Shown one piece after another: positions 51,728 to 59,374 of a stretch of 59,374 nucleotides of DNA. Under the pieces are notes generated by a model that worked only from the letters and a program-made list of their open reading frames with translations, was not told the origin of the DNA and made no database searches. Position 1 is the stretch's first letter; each line of letters begins with the position of its first letter. The position numbers were made by a program, and so were the translations under genes. Source of the stretch: Candidatus Latescibacterota bacterium (GTDB lineage Bacteria > Latescibacterota > UBA2968). Location of the stretch: positions 1 to 59,374 of the forward strand of contig JAJDYX010000040.1 of assembly GCA_022824945.1 (NCBI GenBank), given 5' to 3'.

Positions 51728-52585
51728 TTGAAAATTGTCGAATACGCTTATGCAAAGCTCAATTTGGGGCTGAAGATTCTCGGGCGGCGCGGCGATGGGT
51801 TTCACGATATTTTGTCGGTTTTTCAGACTGTGGATCTGTGCGACCGCCTCATTTTCAAGCGCGCCGGACAGGGTCAGATTGTTTTGTCGTGTGACGATGC
51901 GGATTTGTCCGTGGGTCCAGAGAATCTGGTTTATCAGGCGGTTTCGGCGTTTCGGTCTTATACGGGAATGGACCGGGGGATTGAGGTCGCGATAGAGAAG
52001 CGGATTCCAATGGCGGCGGGTTTGGGGGGCGGGAGTTCAGATGCGGCGGCTGTGCTGCGGGTTTTGAATCGGGTTTGGGATGCGGGTCTTTCAGGTGGCG
52101 AACTGCGCGAGATAGGCGCCACTTTGGGGTCCGATGTGCCGTTTTTTGTGCGGCAAAAGGGCACGGCTGTTGTTTCGGGTCGGGGGGAGCTTATGCGGTA
52201 TGTGCCCTGGTCTGGGGATGTGGTCTATGTGCTGGTTTGTCCGGGGTTTCAGGTGGGTACGGGCTGGGCTTTTGCAAATTATAAAAAGACCTTGACAGGG
52301 CATGGTGAATATGATAATTTCATCCATTCTATAAAAAATTTGCCCGTGTCGGGTTTTTTTGAGCGTATTGAGAACGATTTTCTGCCGCTTATTGTTCAAA
52401 CGCATCCAGAGACGCGCGATATTTTGTCGCGGTTGACAGATGCTGGCGCAATGGTCGCGTCAATGTCTGGCAGTGGTTCCACGCTTTACGGTGTTTTTGA
52501 GTCTCGAGATGTTGCCGAGGCTGTTTGGGCGCGGTTTAAAGCCGAACAGTTTCGGGCGTTTTTGTGTTGTCCTGTTGGAGAATAG
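51728..52585 (+). CDS. ispE: 4-diphosphocytidyl-2-C-methyl-D-erythritol kinase
   Basis: 285 residues, GHMP kinase. Substrate-binding start EYAYAKLNLGLKILGRRGDGFHDI, ATP-binding PMAAGLGGGSSDAAAVLR, and C-terminal SGSGSTLYGVF. Fourth step of the MEP isoprenoid route. It starts with TTG at 51728; GGAG lies nine bases before it, and no in-frame ATG precedes the conserved motif. rplY follows two bases later. Confidence 0.95.
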   Translation: MKIVEYAYAKLNLGLKILGRRGDGFHDILSVFQTVDLCDRLIFKRAGQGQIVLSCDDADLSVGPENLVYQAVSAFRSYTGMDRGIEVAIEKRIPMAAGLGGGSSDAAAVLRVLNRVWDAGLSGGELREIGATLGSDVPFFVRQKGTAVVSGRGELMRYVPWSGDVVYVLVCPGFQVGTGWAFANYKKTLTGHGEYDNFIHSIKNLPVSGFFERIENDFLPLIVQTHPETRDILSRLTDAGAMVASMSGSGSTLYGVFESRDVAEAVWARFKAEQFRAFLCCPVGE

Positions 52586-52587
52586 AT

Positions 52588-53283
52588 ATGTCCGATCAAG
52601 TTTCTCTCAATGCAGATGTTCGCACGGAGTCGGGAAAAAAATTTGCCAAGCGCTTGCGCTATCGCGGTCAATTGCCCGCGATTGTGTATGGCGAAGATGC
52701 CGCGTCTGTTGCCTGTTCTGTGGATTATCGCGCGTTGTCCGATTTGTTGAAGGCACACGGTCGCAATGCGATTATTTCGCTGAGTGCAGGCGATGCGAGC
52801 CAGAGTACGATTATTAAGGATATTCAATATCATCCCGTGCGCGGCGAGATGTTGCATGTGGATTTTCACCGCATTGATTTGGCGCGCAAAATTGTGGTTG
52901 AGGTGCCTCTTCACGCTACGGGGTCGGCCGTTGGGGTGCGGATTGGCGAGGGGATTTTGGAACAGATGTTGCACGAACTCGAGGTCGAGTGCCTGCCCAC
53001 AGATATACCCGATCATATTGAAATTGATGTGTCGGATTTGGATATCGGGGATTCGCTGCACGTTTCGGATATTGTCCTTGAAGGCGATGATTTGTCTATT
53101 GTGACGGATATCGACCGCACGGTGTTTGCAGTGGCTGCGCCCGCGCTTGTTCTCGAAGAAGAAGAGGAAGTGGAGGACGAAGAAGGAATGGTCGCTGAGG
53201 GCGAAGAAGGCGAAGAAATGCAGGAGCCAGAGCTTATTGAGCGGGGCAGAAGGCGCGACGATGACGAAGAAGGCGATGTGTAG
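52588..53283 (+). CDS. rplY: Ribosomal protein L25, CTC/TL5 long form
   Basis: 231 residues: 5S-rRNA-binding L25 domain (about 1-95), the C-terminal beta domain of CTC/TL5 proteins (about 100-190), then an acidic tail (about 190-231) rich in Glu. GGAG before the ATG. The TAG stop is supplied by the first bases of a 20-bp palindrome repeat (GTAGGGGC). The gene order ispE-rplY-pth is common in bacteria. Confidence 0.94.
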   Translation: MSDQVSLNADVRTESGKKFAKRLRYRGQLPAIVYGEDAASVACSVDYRALSDLLKAHGRNAIISLSAGDASQSTIIKDIQYHPVRGEMLHVDFHRIDLARKIVVEVPLHATGSAVGVRIGEGILEQMLHELEVECLPTDIPDHIEIDVSDLDIGDSLHVSDIVLEGDDLSIVTDIDRTVFAVAAPALVLEEEEEVEDEEGMVAEGEEGEEMQEPELIERGRRRDDDEEGDV

Positions 53284-53851
53284 GGGCGAGGCATGCCTCG
53301 CCCTCCCTACAAAGGCGATTGTGGGGCTGGGCAATCCGGGCGCGCGCTATGCGCGCACGCGCCACAATGTGGGGTTTTGGGTGGTTGATGCGCTGGGCAA
53401 AAATATGCCCTGGCATGCGTTTGAGTTTTGTACGTGGTGCAGGTTTTCAGATGATCTGGTGCTGGTCAAGCCGCTGACTTATATGAATAAGAGCGGTTTG
53501 GGTGTGGCAGAGGTTGTGCGGTGTTTTCAGGTTGGCGCAGCAGATGTGATCGTGGTGGTTGACGATGTGCATCTGAGTTTGGGGCGGTTGCGCTTCCGGC
53601 GCACGGGAAGTCACGGCGGGCACAATGGTTTGCGGTCTGTTGAACGCGCGTTGGGGTCTGCGGATTTTCCGCGGTTGCGCGTCGGTATTGGGCAACCCGC
53701 CGAGTTGGATGGGATGATCGATTATGTGTTGGGTGCGTTTTCATTCGAAGATGGAGATGTGATTGTAGATGCTGTTGGGCACGCGGTTAAGGGCGCGCTT
53801 TGTTGGGCAACAGAAGGTATTGAACGGGCGATGAATCAGTATAATGCATAA
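53276..53851 (+). CDS. pth: Peptidyl-tRNA hydrolase with a repeat-encoded N-terminus
   Basis: 191 residues. Core motifs: VGLGNPGARYARTRHNVGF with the catalytic His, KPLTYMNKSG, VVDDVHLSLG and GSHGGHNGLRSV. It releases peptides from peptidyl-tRNA. The conserved protein normally starts right before the IVGLGNPG motif, but here no ATG exists there. The nearest in-frame starts (53261 and 53276) lie inside rplY, and the codons between are the palindrome repeat, giving an N-terminus MCRGEACLALPTK. It therefore overlaps rplY by eight or more bases. A GTG within the motif is less likely. The start remains uncertain. Confidence 0.9.
   Translation: MCRGEACLALPTKAIVGLGNPGARYARTRHNVGFWVVDALGKNMPWHAFEFCTWCRFSDDLVLVKPLTYMNKSGLGVAEVVRCFQVGAADVIVVVDDVHLSLGRLRFRRTGSHGGHNGLRSVERALGSADFPRLRVGIGQPAELDGMIDYVLGAFSFEDGDVIVDAVGHAVKGALCWATEGIERAMNQYNA
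53280..53304. repeat. 20-bp palindrome repeat, copy 5 (rplY/pth junction)
   Basis: It has the same core palindrome, but the right flank is TCCC instead of GTC. It supplies the rplY stop and codes for part of the Pth N-terminus. Confidence 0.95.
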
Positions 53852-53878
53852 TGCGCGTGGATGGGTTTGGAGTTCTTT

Positions 53879-55879
53879 ATGATTGTGATTTTGGCACCTG
53901 TGCTGGGCGTGGTTGGGCTTGTTTGCGCTGGTTTGATTTATCTCTATGTGGCCAGACAATCAGAGGGCACGGCGTTGATGCGAGAGATCGCAGCAGATAT
54001 CCAGGATGGGGCCGTGACTTTTTTGAAGCGCGAGTACAGTGTGCTCGCTGTTTTTATTGTGCTGGTGTTCGCGCTGGTGTGCTGGGGTATTAATCTGGAG
54101 ACGGCCATATCTTTTTTGGGCGGCGCGCTCTGTTCGCTTGGCGCGGGTTTTATCGGGATGAAGGCGGCGACCAAGGCAAATGTGCGGACGGCTTATGCCG
54201 CCAATGAGAGTGGGCGGGATAAGGCGTTGAATGTCGCGTTTTCAGGTGGGGCAGTGATGGGGCTATCGGTAGCAAGTCTGGGGCTTTTTGGCGTGGGCTT
54301 GCTTTTTTATTTTTACGGCAAACCCGATCAGGCGGCTATGATTAATGGTTTTGCTATGGGCGCGAGTTCTATTGCGCTGTTTGCCCGGGTTGGGGGCGGT
54401 ATTTATACGAAGACTGCGGATGTGGGGGCAGATCTGGTGGGTAAGGTCGAGGCCGGGATACCGGAAGACGATCCGAGAAATCCGGCTGTTATTGCAGATC
54501 ATGTGGGCGATAATGTGGGCGATGTGGCCGGGATGGGGGCGGATATTTTTGAGTCTTATGTGGGGTCTATTATTGCGACGATTGCGATTGCGGCAACGGC
54601 TGGTGGCACGGCGTTGAGCGGGTTGGGAGGCGATTCGGAGACGGTGCGGGTCGCTGCGATGCAATATCCTCTTGTCGTGGTTATGATCGGTTTGTTGGCG
54701 TCGCTGATCGGGGTGGGGTCCATTCGCGTTTTGCAGTCTTTAAACCCGGATGCAGCCCTGCGCTATGCCACGTATATTTCCGCTGTTTTGATGCTTGTTG
54801 GGGCTTTTTTTGCGGCGGAATATCTCGGTTTGGCTCGCGGGGTGTTTTGGGCGATTCTCTTTGGTTGTCTCGTTGGTATTGCCATTGCACTGATGACGGA
54901 ATACTATACGGGCGGGGCGCCTGTTAAGCGCATTGCGCATTCTTCAGAGACGGGGTCGGCGACGAATATGATCGCGGGTTTGGCGGTGGGGATGGAGAGT
55001 ACGACGTTGCCGGTTTTGGGGATTTGTGTTGCCATTGCCGGGGCGTTTCACTTTGCGGGGTTATACGGTATTGGCATTGCGGCTGTGGGTATGCTATCGA
55101 CTGTGGGCGTTACGATGGCGGTGGATGCTTACGGTCCGATTGCAGATAATGCGGGCGGTATTTCCGAGATGGCGAATTTGGGTCCGGAGACGCGCGCGAT
55201 TACGGATGAATTGGATTCGCTCGGGAATACGACGGCGGCGATTGGTAAGGGGTTTGCGATTGGTTCTGCTGCGCTGACTGCGCTGGCGCTGTTTTCCGCG
55301 TATTCAGTGGCTGTGGGGATAGAGTCTATTAATCTGGTCAAGCCTCTGGTTGTGATCGGTTTGTTTTTGGGTGGTGGTGTGCCTTTTTGCGTGGCGGCGT
55401 TGACGATGACGAGTGTGGGCAATGCGGCGTTTAAGATGGTTGAAGAGGTGCGTCGCCAGTTCCGCGAGATTCCAGGGTTGATGGAGGGGACGGGCAAGCC
55501 GGATACGCGTCGCTGTGTCGATATCAGTTCTGTCGCGGCTTTGCGCGAGATGGTGGTGCCGGGTCTGGTGGCTGTTTTTACGCCGGTGTTGGTGGGGTTT
55601 GTTCTGGGGGCAGAGGCGTTGGGCGGTATGCTGGCGGGTGCGACTGTGTCGGGTGTGTTGCTGGCGCTGATGATGGCGAATAGTGGGGGCGCGCTGGACA
55701 ATGCGAAGAAGTTGATTGAGGGGGGCAATTTGGGAGGTAAGGGGTCCGAGGCGCATAAGGCTGCCGTGGTTGGCGATACGGTTGGCGATCCGTTAAAAGA
55801 TACGTCTGGTCCCGCGTTGAATATTTTGATTAAGTTGATGTCGGTGGTTTCGCTGATGCTGGCGCCACTGCTTGTGTGA
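53879..55879 (+). CDS. hppA: Membrane pyrophosphatase (ion-pumping), potassium-dependent type
   Basis: 666 residues, about 16 membrane helices. Pyrophosphate-binding motifs [17 protein letters not shown] ([33 protein letters not shown]) and the C-terminal [17 protein letters not shown] are intact. The segment [20 protein letters not shown] carries Ala, not Lys, at the selectivity position, pointing to the potassium-dependent class, which includes sodium- as well as proton-pumping enzymes. It recycles pyrophosphate energy into an ion gradient. The start at 53879 has GGAG six to seven bases before it; an ATG at 53861 is in frame but lacks one. Confidence 0.93.
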   Translation: MIVILAPVLGVVGLVCAGLIYLYVARQSEGTALMREIAADIQDGAVTFLKREYSVLAVFIVLVFALVCWGINLETAISFLGGALCSLGAGFIGMKAATKANVRTAYAANESGRDKALNVAFSGGAVMGLSVASLGLFGVGLLFYFYGKPDQAAMINGFAMGASSIALFARVGGGIYTKTADVGADLVGKVEAGIPEDDPRNPAVIADHVGDNVGDVAGMGADIFESYVGSIIATIAIAATAGGTALSGLGGDSETVRVAAMQYPLVVVMIGLLASLIGVGSIRVLQSLNPDAALRYATYISAVLMLVGAFFAAEYLGLARGVFWAILFGCLVGIAIALMTEYYTGGAPVKRIAHSSETGSATNMIAGLAVGMESTTLPVLGICVAIAGAFHFAGLYGIGIAAVGMLSTVGVTMAVDAYGPIADNAGGISEMANLGPETRAITDELDSLGNTTAAIGKGFAIGSAALTALALFSAYSVAVGIESINLVKPLVVIGLFLGGGVPFCVAALTMTSVGNAAFKMVEEVRRQFREIPGLMEGTGKPDTRRCVDISSVAALREMVVPGLVAVFTPVLVGFVLGAEALGGMLAGATVSGVLLALMMANSGGALDNAKKLIEGGNLGGKGSEAHKAAVVGDTVGDPLKDTSGPALNILIKLMSVVSLMLAPLLV

Positions 55880-55892
55880 GGTGTGAACACCT

Positions 55893-55919
55893 GTAGGGGC
55901 GAGGCATGCCTCGCCCGTC
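55893..55919. repeat. 20-bp perfect palindrome repeat, copy 6
   Basis: It lies right after the hppA stop, upstream of the rpsF leader hairpin. Confidence 0.95.
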
Positions 55920-55936
55920 TATTCTTTTTTAACCCC

Positions 55937-55959
55937 GTTCAGAACACAATATTCTGAAC
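55937..55959 (+). promoter_or_regulatory. Leader hairpin upstream of rpsF
   Basis: GTTCAGAA pairs perfectly with TTCTGAAC around a seven-base loop, 23 bases before the rpsF ATG, with no U-tract after it. Ribosomal S6/S18 operons in many bacteria are autoregulated by a leader element. This hairpin lacks an obvious CCG bulge, so the role is only suggested. Confidence 0.4.
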
Positions 55960-55982
55960 CACATGTCCATGGGGGATCGTTT

Positions 55983-56336
55983 ATGTCACGAGAGTACGAG
56001 ATGGCTTTGATTGTCGATACGCAGGAGAATGTGGATGAGACGGTCAAACGCTACGAAGAATTGCTCGCCGATCAGGGTGCTACGGTGGTGAATGTTGACC
56101 GCTGGGGCATGCGCAGGCTCGCTTATGAGATTCAAAAGCGGCAGCAGGGCGATTACACTTTTTTTCTGTTTGAGGCCGATCCGGGCGCGATTGCTGATGT
56201 CGATCGCGCGTGTCGTTTGGATGAGGCTGTTTTGCGGTATCTGATTCTTCAGACCGAGATTCCTCCCCAGGTGGCGGAGGAAGAGGATGCTGAAGAGTCG
56301 TCTGACGATGTTTCGGAAGAGGAGGATGCGGAATGA
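55983..56336 (+). CDS. rpsF: Ribosomal protein S6
   Basis: 117 residues. YEMALIVDT at the N-terminus, [28 protein letters not shown] in the middle, LRYLILQTE before an acidic C-terminal tail of about 20 residues. It binds S18 in the 30S platform. Its TGA overlaps the rpsR ATG by four bases. The ssb gene that often lies between rpsF and rpsR is absent. Confidence 0.96.
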   Translation: MSREYEMALIVDTQENVDETVKRYEELLADQGATVVNVDRWGMRRLAYEIQKRQQGDYTFFLFEADPGAIADVDRACRLDEAVLRYLILQTEIPPQVAEEEDAEESSDDVSEEEDAE

Positions 56337-56584
56337 ATAGAGGACGTTTGAAGATTTGCCATATTTGCGAGGGTCATTCAAGAGCCTGCCATTTTGAAGA
56401 ACACCGTTTGGATATTCACTATAAGAATGAGCGTTTGTTGCGCCGGTTTGTTACGGAGCGCGGGAAAATTGTCCCGCGGCGTATGACGGGTACGTGTGCA
56501 AAGGGTCAGCGCGCATTGGTGCGCGCGATTAAGCGCGCCCGATTCCTCGCGCTTATGCCTTATGTGAATGATTCGGTGAGATAG
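56333..56584 (+). CDS. rpsR: Ribosomal protein S18
   Basis: 83 residues. The core [50 protein letters not shown] matches S18 (positions about 27-78). The N-terminus carries CHIC and a later Cys/His (CHFEEH), a zinc-binding type found in some lineages. Overlaps rpsF by four bases; rplI follows eight bases later. Confidence 0.95.
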   Translation: MNRGRLKICHICEGHSRACHFEEHRLDIHYKNERLLRRFVTERGKIVPRRMTGTCAKGQRALVRAIKRARFLALMPYVNDSVR

Positions 56585-56592
56585 GATTACAC

Positions 56593-57036
56593 ATGAAAAT
56601 TATTCTTACAGCAGATGTGGATTCGCTGGGCAATGCTGGCGATGTGGTTGAGGTGAAGGATGGGTACGCGCGAAATTTTTTGCTGCCTCGCTCAGTGGCG
56701 TTGATTGCAAATGAGCACAATATGGCGGTGTATGAAAAGGTGCGCCAGCAACGCGAAGCCCAGGCGTCTCGCGCAGTGCGCGAAGCGGAGACGCTGGCAG
56801 AGGGTCTGAAAGAGGTTTCGTGCAATGTGGCGGTTAGAGCTGGCGAAGAGGATCGCATTTTCGGATCGGTGACAGCACAACAGATATCCGTTGCACTGAG
56901 TGATCTGGGGTTCGATATTGATCGCCGAGCCATAGAGATCGAAGAGCCGATTCGGGCACTGGGGGTATATGATATACCCATTCGCCTCCATGCAGACGTA
57001 AAGGCGTCTGTGAAGGTGTGGGTGGTGAGAGAATGA
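56593..57036 (+). CDS. rplI: Ribosomal protein L9
   Basis: 147 residues. N-terminal rRNA-binding domain (MKIILTADVDSLGNAGDVVEVKDGYARNFLLPRSVA, about 1-36), long central helix, and C-terminal domain with FGSVTAQQI and IRALGVYDIPIRLH. Last gene of the rpsF-rpsR-rplI operon, ending at a strong terminator 25 bases later. Confidence 0.96.
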   Translation: MKIILTADVDSLGNAGDVVEVKDGYARNFLLPRSVALIANEHNMAVYEKVRQQREAQASRAVREAETLAEGLKEVSCNVAVRAGEEDRIFGSVTAQQISVALSDLGFDIDRRAIEIEEPIRALGVYDIPIRLHADVKASVKVWVVRE

Positions 57037-57060
57037 AGTGTGAAGGGTGAAGTGTGAAAA

Positions 57061-57095
57061 AAACGGAGGACGTTTTCGCGTCCTCCGTTTTTTTT
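57061..57095 (+). terminator. Strong bidirectional terminator after rplI
   Basis: AACGGAGGACG / CGTCCTCCGTT stem with TTTTCG loop region and eight T after it; the left side is A-rich, so it can also terminate the convergent FGE gene ending at 57103. Confidence 0.95.
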
Positions 57096-57102
57096 GCGCC
57101 CC

Positions 57103-58044
57103 TCACCGCGCACATCGAAACCCCAAATTGCCCGTGGAGCTGTCCGGGGTGTTCGCGCTGCGGGCAGCAACGCGGTATCGGTTGCAGTAGGAGTCGTGGC
57201 AAAGGTAAGAGCCGCCGCGCATGCTTTTTGCCTGTCCGATGTGGGGTCCCGTGGGGTTTACAGAGGCGCTTTTGAGGTGAAAGGTGGGGCTGAACCAGTC
57301 GCTGCACCATTCCCAGACGTTGCCCGAGATGTTGTAGATGCCGTAGTTGTTGGGGGGGAATGCGGTGACGGGTGCGGTGCCGATGTGTCCATCTGCTCTG
57401 GTGTTTTGTTCGGGGAATGTGCCCTGCCAGATGTTGCACATGTGTTTGCCTCCGGGTTCGAGGTCGTCTCCCCAGGGGTAGCGCATGCTGTTTAAGCCGC
57501 CCCGTGCAGCAAATTCCCATTCGGCTTCTGTGGGCAGGCGTTTTCCCGTCCAGTTGCAATAGGCGACGGCGTCGTTCCACGAGATGTGGATGGCGGGGTG
57601 GTTCCAGCGGTTGTTGATATTTGTGCCGGGTCCTTCGGGGCGGTGCCAGCAGGCGCCGTCAACAGCAAACCACCAGGGGGTATCGACGACGGTTTGCGAG
57701 ATGTGCGATGCGGTGTTGGGGGGTACAAAGAGGTGGAAGACAAAGGACCAGCCAAAGCGTTCGGCTTCGGTTTTGTACGCGGTTGCACGGACGAATTTGG
57801 CAAAGTCGGCGTTGGTGACGGCGCATACGTCAAGGTAAAAGGGATCGACGGTGACTTCGCGCACGGGGCCTTCGCCGTCTTCTGCAAAGCCTTCGTCGCT
57901 GTCTGTTCCCATGAGAAAGGTGCCGCCCGATAGGCGGATCATGTTTTTGAGTGATGTATCACTTCTGCGCTTGTTTTTTTGTTTGCGCGTTTTTCTTTTT
58001 TTCGAAGAAACAGGTCTGCTCGCACCGCAGCAGGGAGAGGACAT
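57103..58044 (-). CDS. Formylglycine-generating enzyme (sulfatase-activating)
   Basis: 313 residues, FGE-sulfatase domain (about 35-312). It opens with IRLSGGTFLMGTDSDEG and ends with RGGSYLCHDSYCNRYR and GNLGFRCAR. C282 and C287 are spaced exactly as the copper-binding, oxygen-activating cysteine pair of aerobic FGE, and W/N/calcium residues around GNVWEWCSDW are kept. It should be a true enzyme that converts the Cys of CxPxR in sulfatases to formylglycine, rather than one of the many look-alikes. The basic N-terminal tail (CCGASRP...KKRKTRKQKNKRR) is a common extension. AGGAG precedes the ATG. Sulfatase genes must lie elsewhere. Confidence 0.93.
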   Translation of the reverse strand: MSSPCCGASRPVSSKKRKTRKQKNKRRSDTSLKNMIRLSGGTFLMGTDSDEGFAEDGEGPVREVTVDPFYLDVCAVTNADFAKFVRATAYKTEAERFGWSFVFHLFVPPNTASHISQTVVDTPWWFAVDGACWHRPEGPGTNINNRWNHPAIHISWNDAVAYCNWTGKRLPTEAEWEFAARGGLNSMRYPWGDDLEPGGKHMCNIWQGTFPEQNTRADGHIGTAPVTAFPPNNYGIYNISGNVWEWCSDWFSPTFHLKSASVNPTGPHIGQAKSMRGGSYLCHDSYCNRYRVAARSANTPDSSTGNLGFRCAR

Positions 58045-58219
58045 AGCGATTCTCCTGAGTATATGGGTTGCGTGAATACATACGGCTTTATAAGATGATA
58101 CAATGCGACGCGCAGACTGTCAAGTAGGGGGCTGGAGGCTGGGGACTGTTTCCGCTTGCTTTTTGTCTGGTTATCCGTCTATATTATTCTGAGTAATCCA
58201 GAGGTTTTGCTTTTGCCTT

Positions 58220-58314
58220 TATCCTGTTCATCCTCTAATCCTGTAAATCCTGATTCAGACAGTTTTTTGCCTTTATCCTGTCCATCCAATAATCCTGTAA
58301 ATCCTGATTCAGAC
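58220..58314. repeat. Two tandem ATCCTG-rich repeats (copies 3 and 4)
   Basis: Units 58220-58260 and 58275-58314, each ending in GATTCAGAC, joined by GTTTTTTGCC. On the left the linker ATCCAGAGGTTTTGC ties them to the GCGGC family. They fill the 300-bp gap 58045-58344 together with AT-rich sequence; no gene is visible there. Confidence 0.85.
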
Positions 58315-58344
58315 TAATTTTTAATTCCTAAAAGGATTTCTCGC

Positions 58345-58965
58345 ATGACAAAAATGGAAGTCATCGCCGTGCAGCTTGAACCCAATAGCAATCATCCGCT
58401 GGTCTGGTTAAAGGATAAGGACCAGCAGGTCGTTTTGCCCATTGCAATTGGCAATTTTGAGGCGGTTGCGATTTTTATGGAACTTCACGATGAGCCGCCA
58501 CCGCGTCCGATTGCGTATGATTTGTTGCGTACTATTTTAGAGGGGTTCGATGTACGCGTTGAGCAGGTGCTGGTCAGTGCGTTGAGGGATGAGACGTTTT
58601 ACGCCGAGATAACACTTGTCCGCGATGGGGAGACGATTTGTATTGATTCGCGTCCGAGCGATGCGCTGGCATTGGCTTTGCGCGTTGATGCCCCAATTTT
58701 TGTGGCAGACCAGGTGATTGAGGAGGCGGGTCTGTCGATTGAGATGCAAGATTCCCAGGTGCATGTTGAGGGCGTTCAGGATATTTCTGCGTTTGTTGAG
58801 GCTGGCGCAGAGGATGAACCCGCGGAAGAGGCACTCGATCCGGTGGCGCAGCAGGTGGTCGCGCTCAAGGTGCGTTTGAAGGAGGCGGTCGCGCTGGAAG
58901 AGTACGAAGAGGCGGCCAGGCTGCGCGACGAGATCGGCCGGCTTGAACACAGTATCGAAAAATGA
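58345..58965 (+). CDS. DUF151 bifunctional-nuclease protein with C-terminal UVR motif
   Basis: 206 residues. The DUF151 domain (about 3-135) has VVLPIAIGNFEAVAI, RPIAYDLLRTILEG and SRPSDALALALRV. A UVR-type helical hairpin (about 172-203, VALEEYEEAARLRDEIGRLE) is attached, a common two-domain form. DUF151 proteins cleave DNA and RNA in plants and mycobacteria; the bacterial role is not well known, and the UVR motif suggests partner binding. AAAAGGA precedes the ATG. Confidence 0.92.
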   Translation: MTKMEVIAVQLEPNSNHPLVWLKDKDQQVVLPIAIGNFEAVAIFMELHDEPPPRPIAYDLLRTILEGFDVRVEQVLVSALRDETFYAEITLVRDGETICIDSRPSDALALALRVDAPIFVADQVIEEAGLSIEMQDSQVHVEGVQDISAFVEAGAEDEPAEEALDPVAQQVVALKVRLKEAVALEEYEEAARLRDEIGRLEHSIEK

Positions 58966-58998
58966 TCGCTTTATAAGGATATTGTATAAGTGACGATT

Positions 58999-59085
58999 GT
59001 CATCGCGGCCCCTGCTTCAAGCATACAGAGCCTGCCCCGTAGTGCTTTCATACGGGGGGCAGGCAATGTGTCAGCCGCGATCCAG
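58999..59085. repeat. ATCGCGGC...GCCGCGAT repeat, long form
   Basis: 87 bp, bounded by GTCATCGCGGC and GCCGCGATCCAG, with an inner stem CCTGCCCCGTA / TACGGGGGGCAGG that is nearly perfect. It is the cleanest long copy. Between it and 59265 I see no gene. Confidence 0.85.
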
Positions 59086-59265
59086 AAGGTTTTGGCTTCC
59101 CGCACAGCACAACGCCAGTAATCCAGCATTAGATAAAAGCACATATTTTTCACACTATCCCATCCTCCATAGATCAAAACTTACACGCTTACCTCCCAGC
59201 ACGTTCCGTTTGTCTGTCTCTCCAAAGGCAATCCCTGCATTCAAGAGAAGCCGCAATATAGCATA

Positions 59266-59374
59266 TTAAAAGCTATGATGCGGGTACTTGAACTTCTGTC
59301 CATACAATTTATCGCTCAATTCTGTAACGTTGGCGCGATATTTGCTTTGTGTCTGACTGTTGCGTGTAAAATTC
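59266..59374 (-). CDS. Possible 3' end of an unidentified gene cut by the window edge
   Basis: A minus-strand frame open from the window edge to a TAA at 59268-59266, with a 35-residue tail ending KYPHHSF. It contains a normal mix of residues, but 35 codons is not enough to exclude chance. No family is recognised. Confidence 0.3.
   Translation of the reverse strand, partial: NFTRNSQTQSKYRANVTELSDKLYGQKFKYPHHSF

Overview
The window is a gene-dense stretch of bacterial chromosome with no plasmid or phage backbone. Several features suggest an uncultured marine or sediment lineage of the FCB type, such as Latescibacterota or a relative: secreted proteins with dockerin-like EF-hand pairs, plant-type leucine-rich repeats, YWTD propellers, a true formylglycine-generating enzyme and many short dispersed palindromes. 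This placement is inferred from gene content and style. No 16S gene is present to settle it.

Layout. 1-9625 (minus): start of an unknown gene, an M48 protease, a small outer-membrane barrel, a protein with three AAA+ modules, a WYL regulator, tRNA-Leu(CAA), a repeat-bearing membrane-anchored protein, and the FloA/NfeD membrane-microdomain pair. 9944-13333: tRNA-Met(CAU) and a large sigma-54 activator whose sensor is a two-component-type beta-propeller. 13737-17859: secreted LRR protein, serS, and a 51-residue gene behind a near-perfect -24/-12 promoter. 17858-32144: surface-glycan region with DPM1-like, GT2 and GT4 glycosyltransferases, GT-C-type membrane proteins, a methyltransferase and a flippase, interrupted by a YWTD/dockerin protein and an uncharacterised two-gene cassette with a decayed second copy. 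32173-37522 (minus): hisG-hisD-hisC, an enolase-superfamily gene, hisB. 37686-41790 (plus): phosphoesterase, uvrC, a HigBA-like toxin-antitoxin pair, a Xer recombinase. 41951-50059 (minus): M24 peptidase, HtrA, a sigma-54 regulator with a degenerate receiver domain, and a giant TPR protein. 50340-51620: a TnpB-only IS605-type element. 51728-57036 (plus): ispE, rplY, pth, hppA, rpsF, rpsR, rplI. 57103-59374: formylglycine-generating enzyme, a DUF151 nuclease, and the tail of a truncated gene.

Three dispersed repeat families recur: a 20-bp perfect palindrome (six copies), a hairpin element bounded by ATCGCGGC and GCCGCGAT (five clear copies plus degenerate ones), and an ATCCTG-rich element ending in GATTCAGAC (four copies). 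A further repeat of the ACACGAAG type lies inside a membrane-protein gene. Several copies sit inside or at the ends of reading frames and are translated: the TPR protein, the Pth N-terminus, the HisC C-terminus and the GT39 protein.

The most system-like signal is a possible regulatory circuit. It consists of a soluble propeller-sigma-54 activator (10112-13333), a -24/-12 promoter (17550-17564) driving a tiny unknown protein, and GACCA-containing inverted repeats upstream of both. The link between regulator and promoter is inferred and testable.
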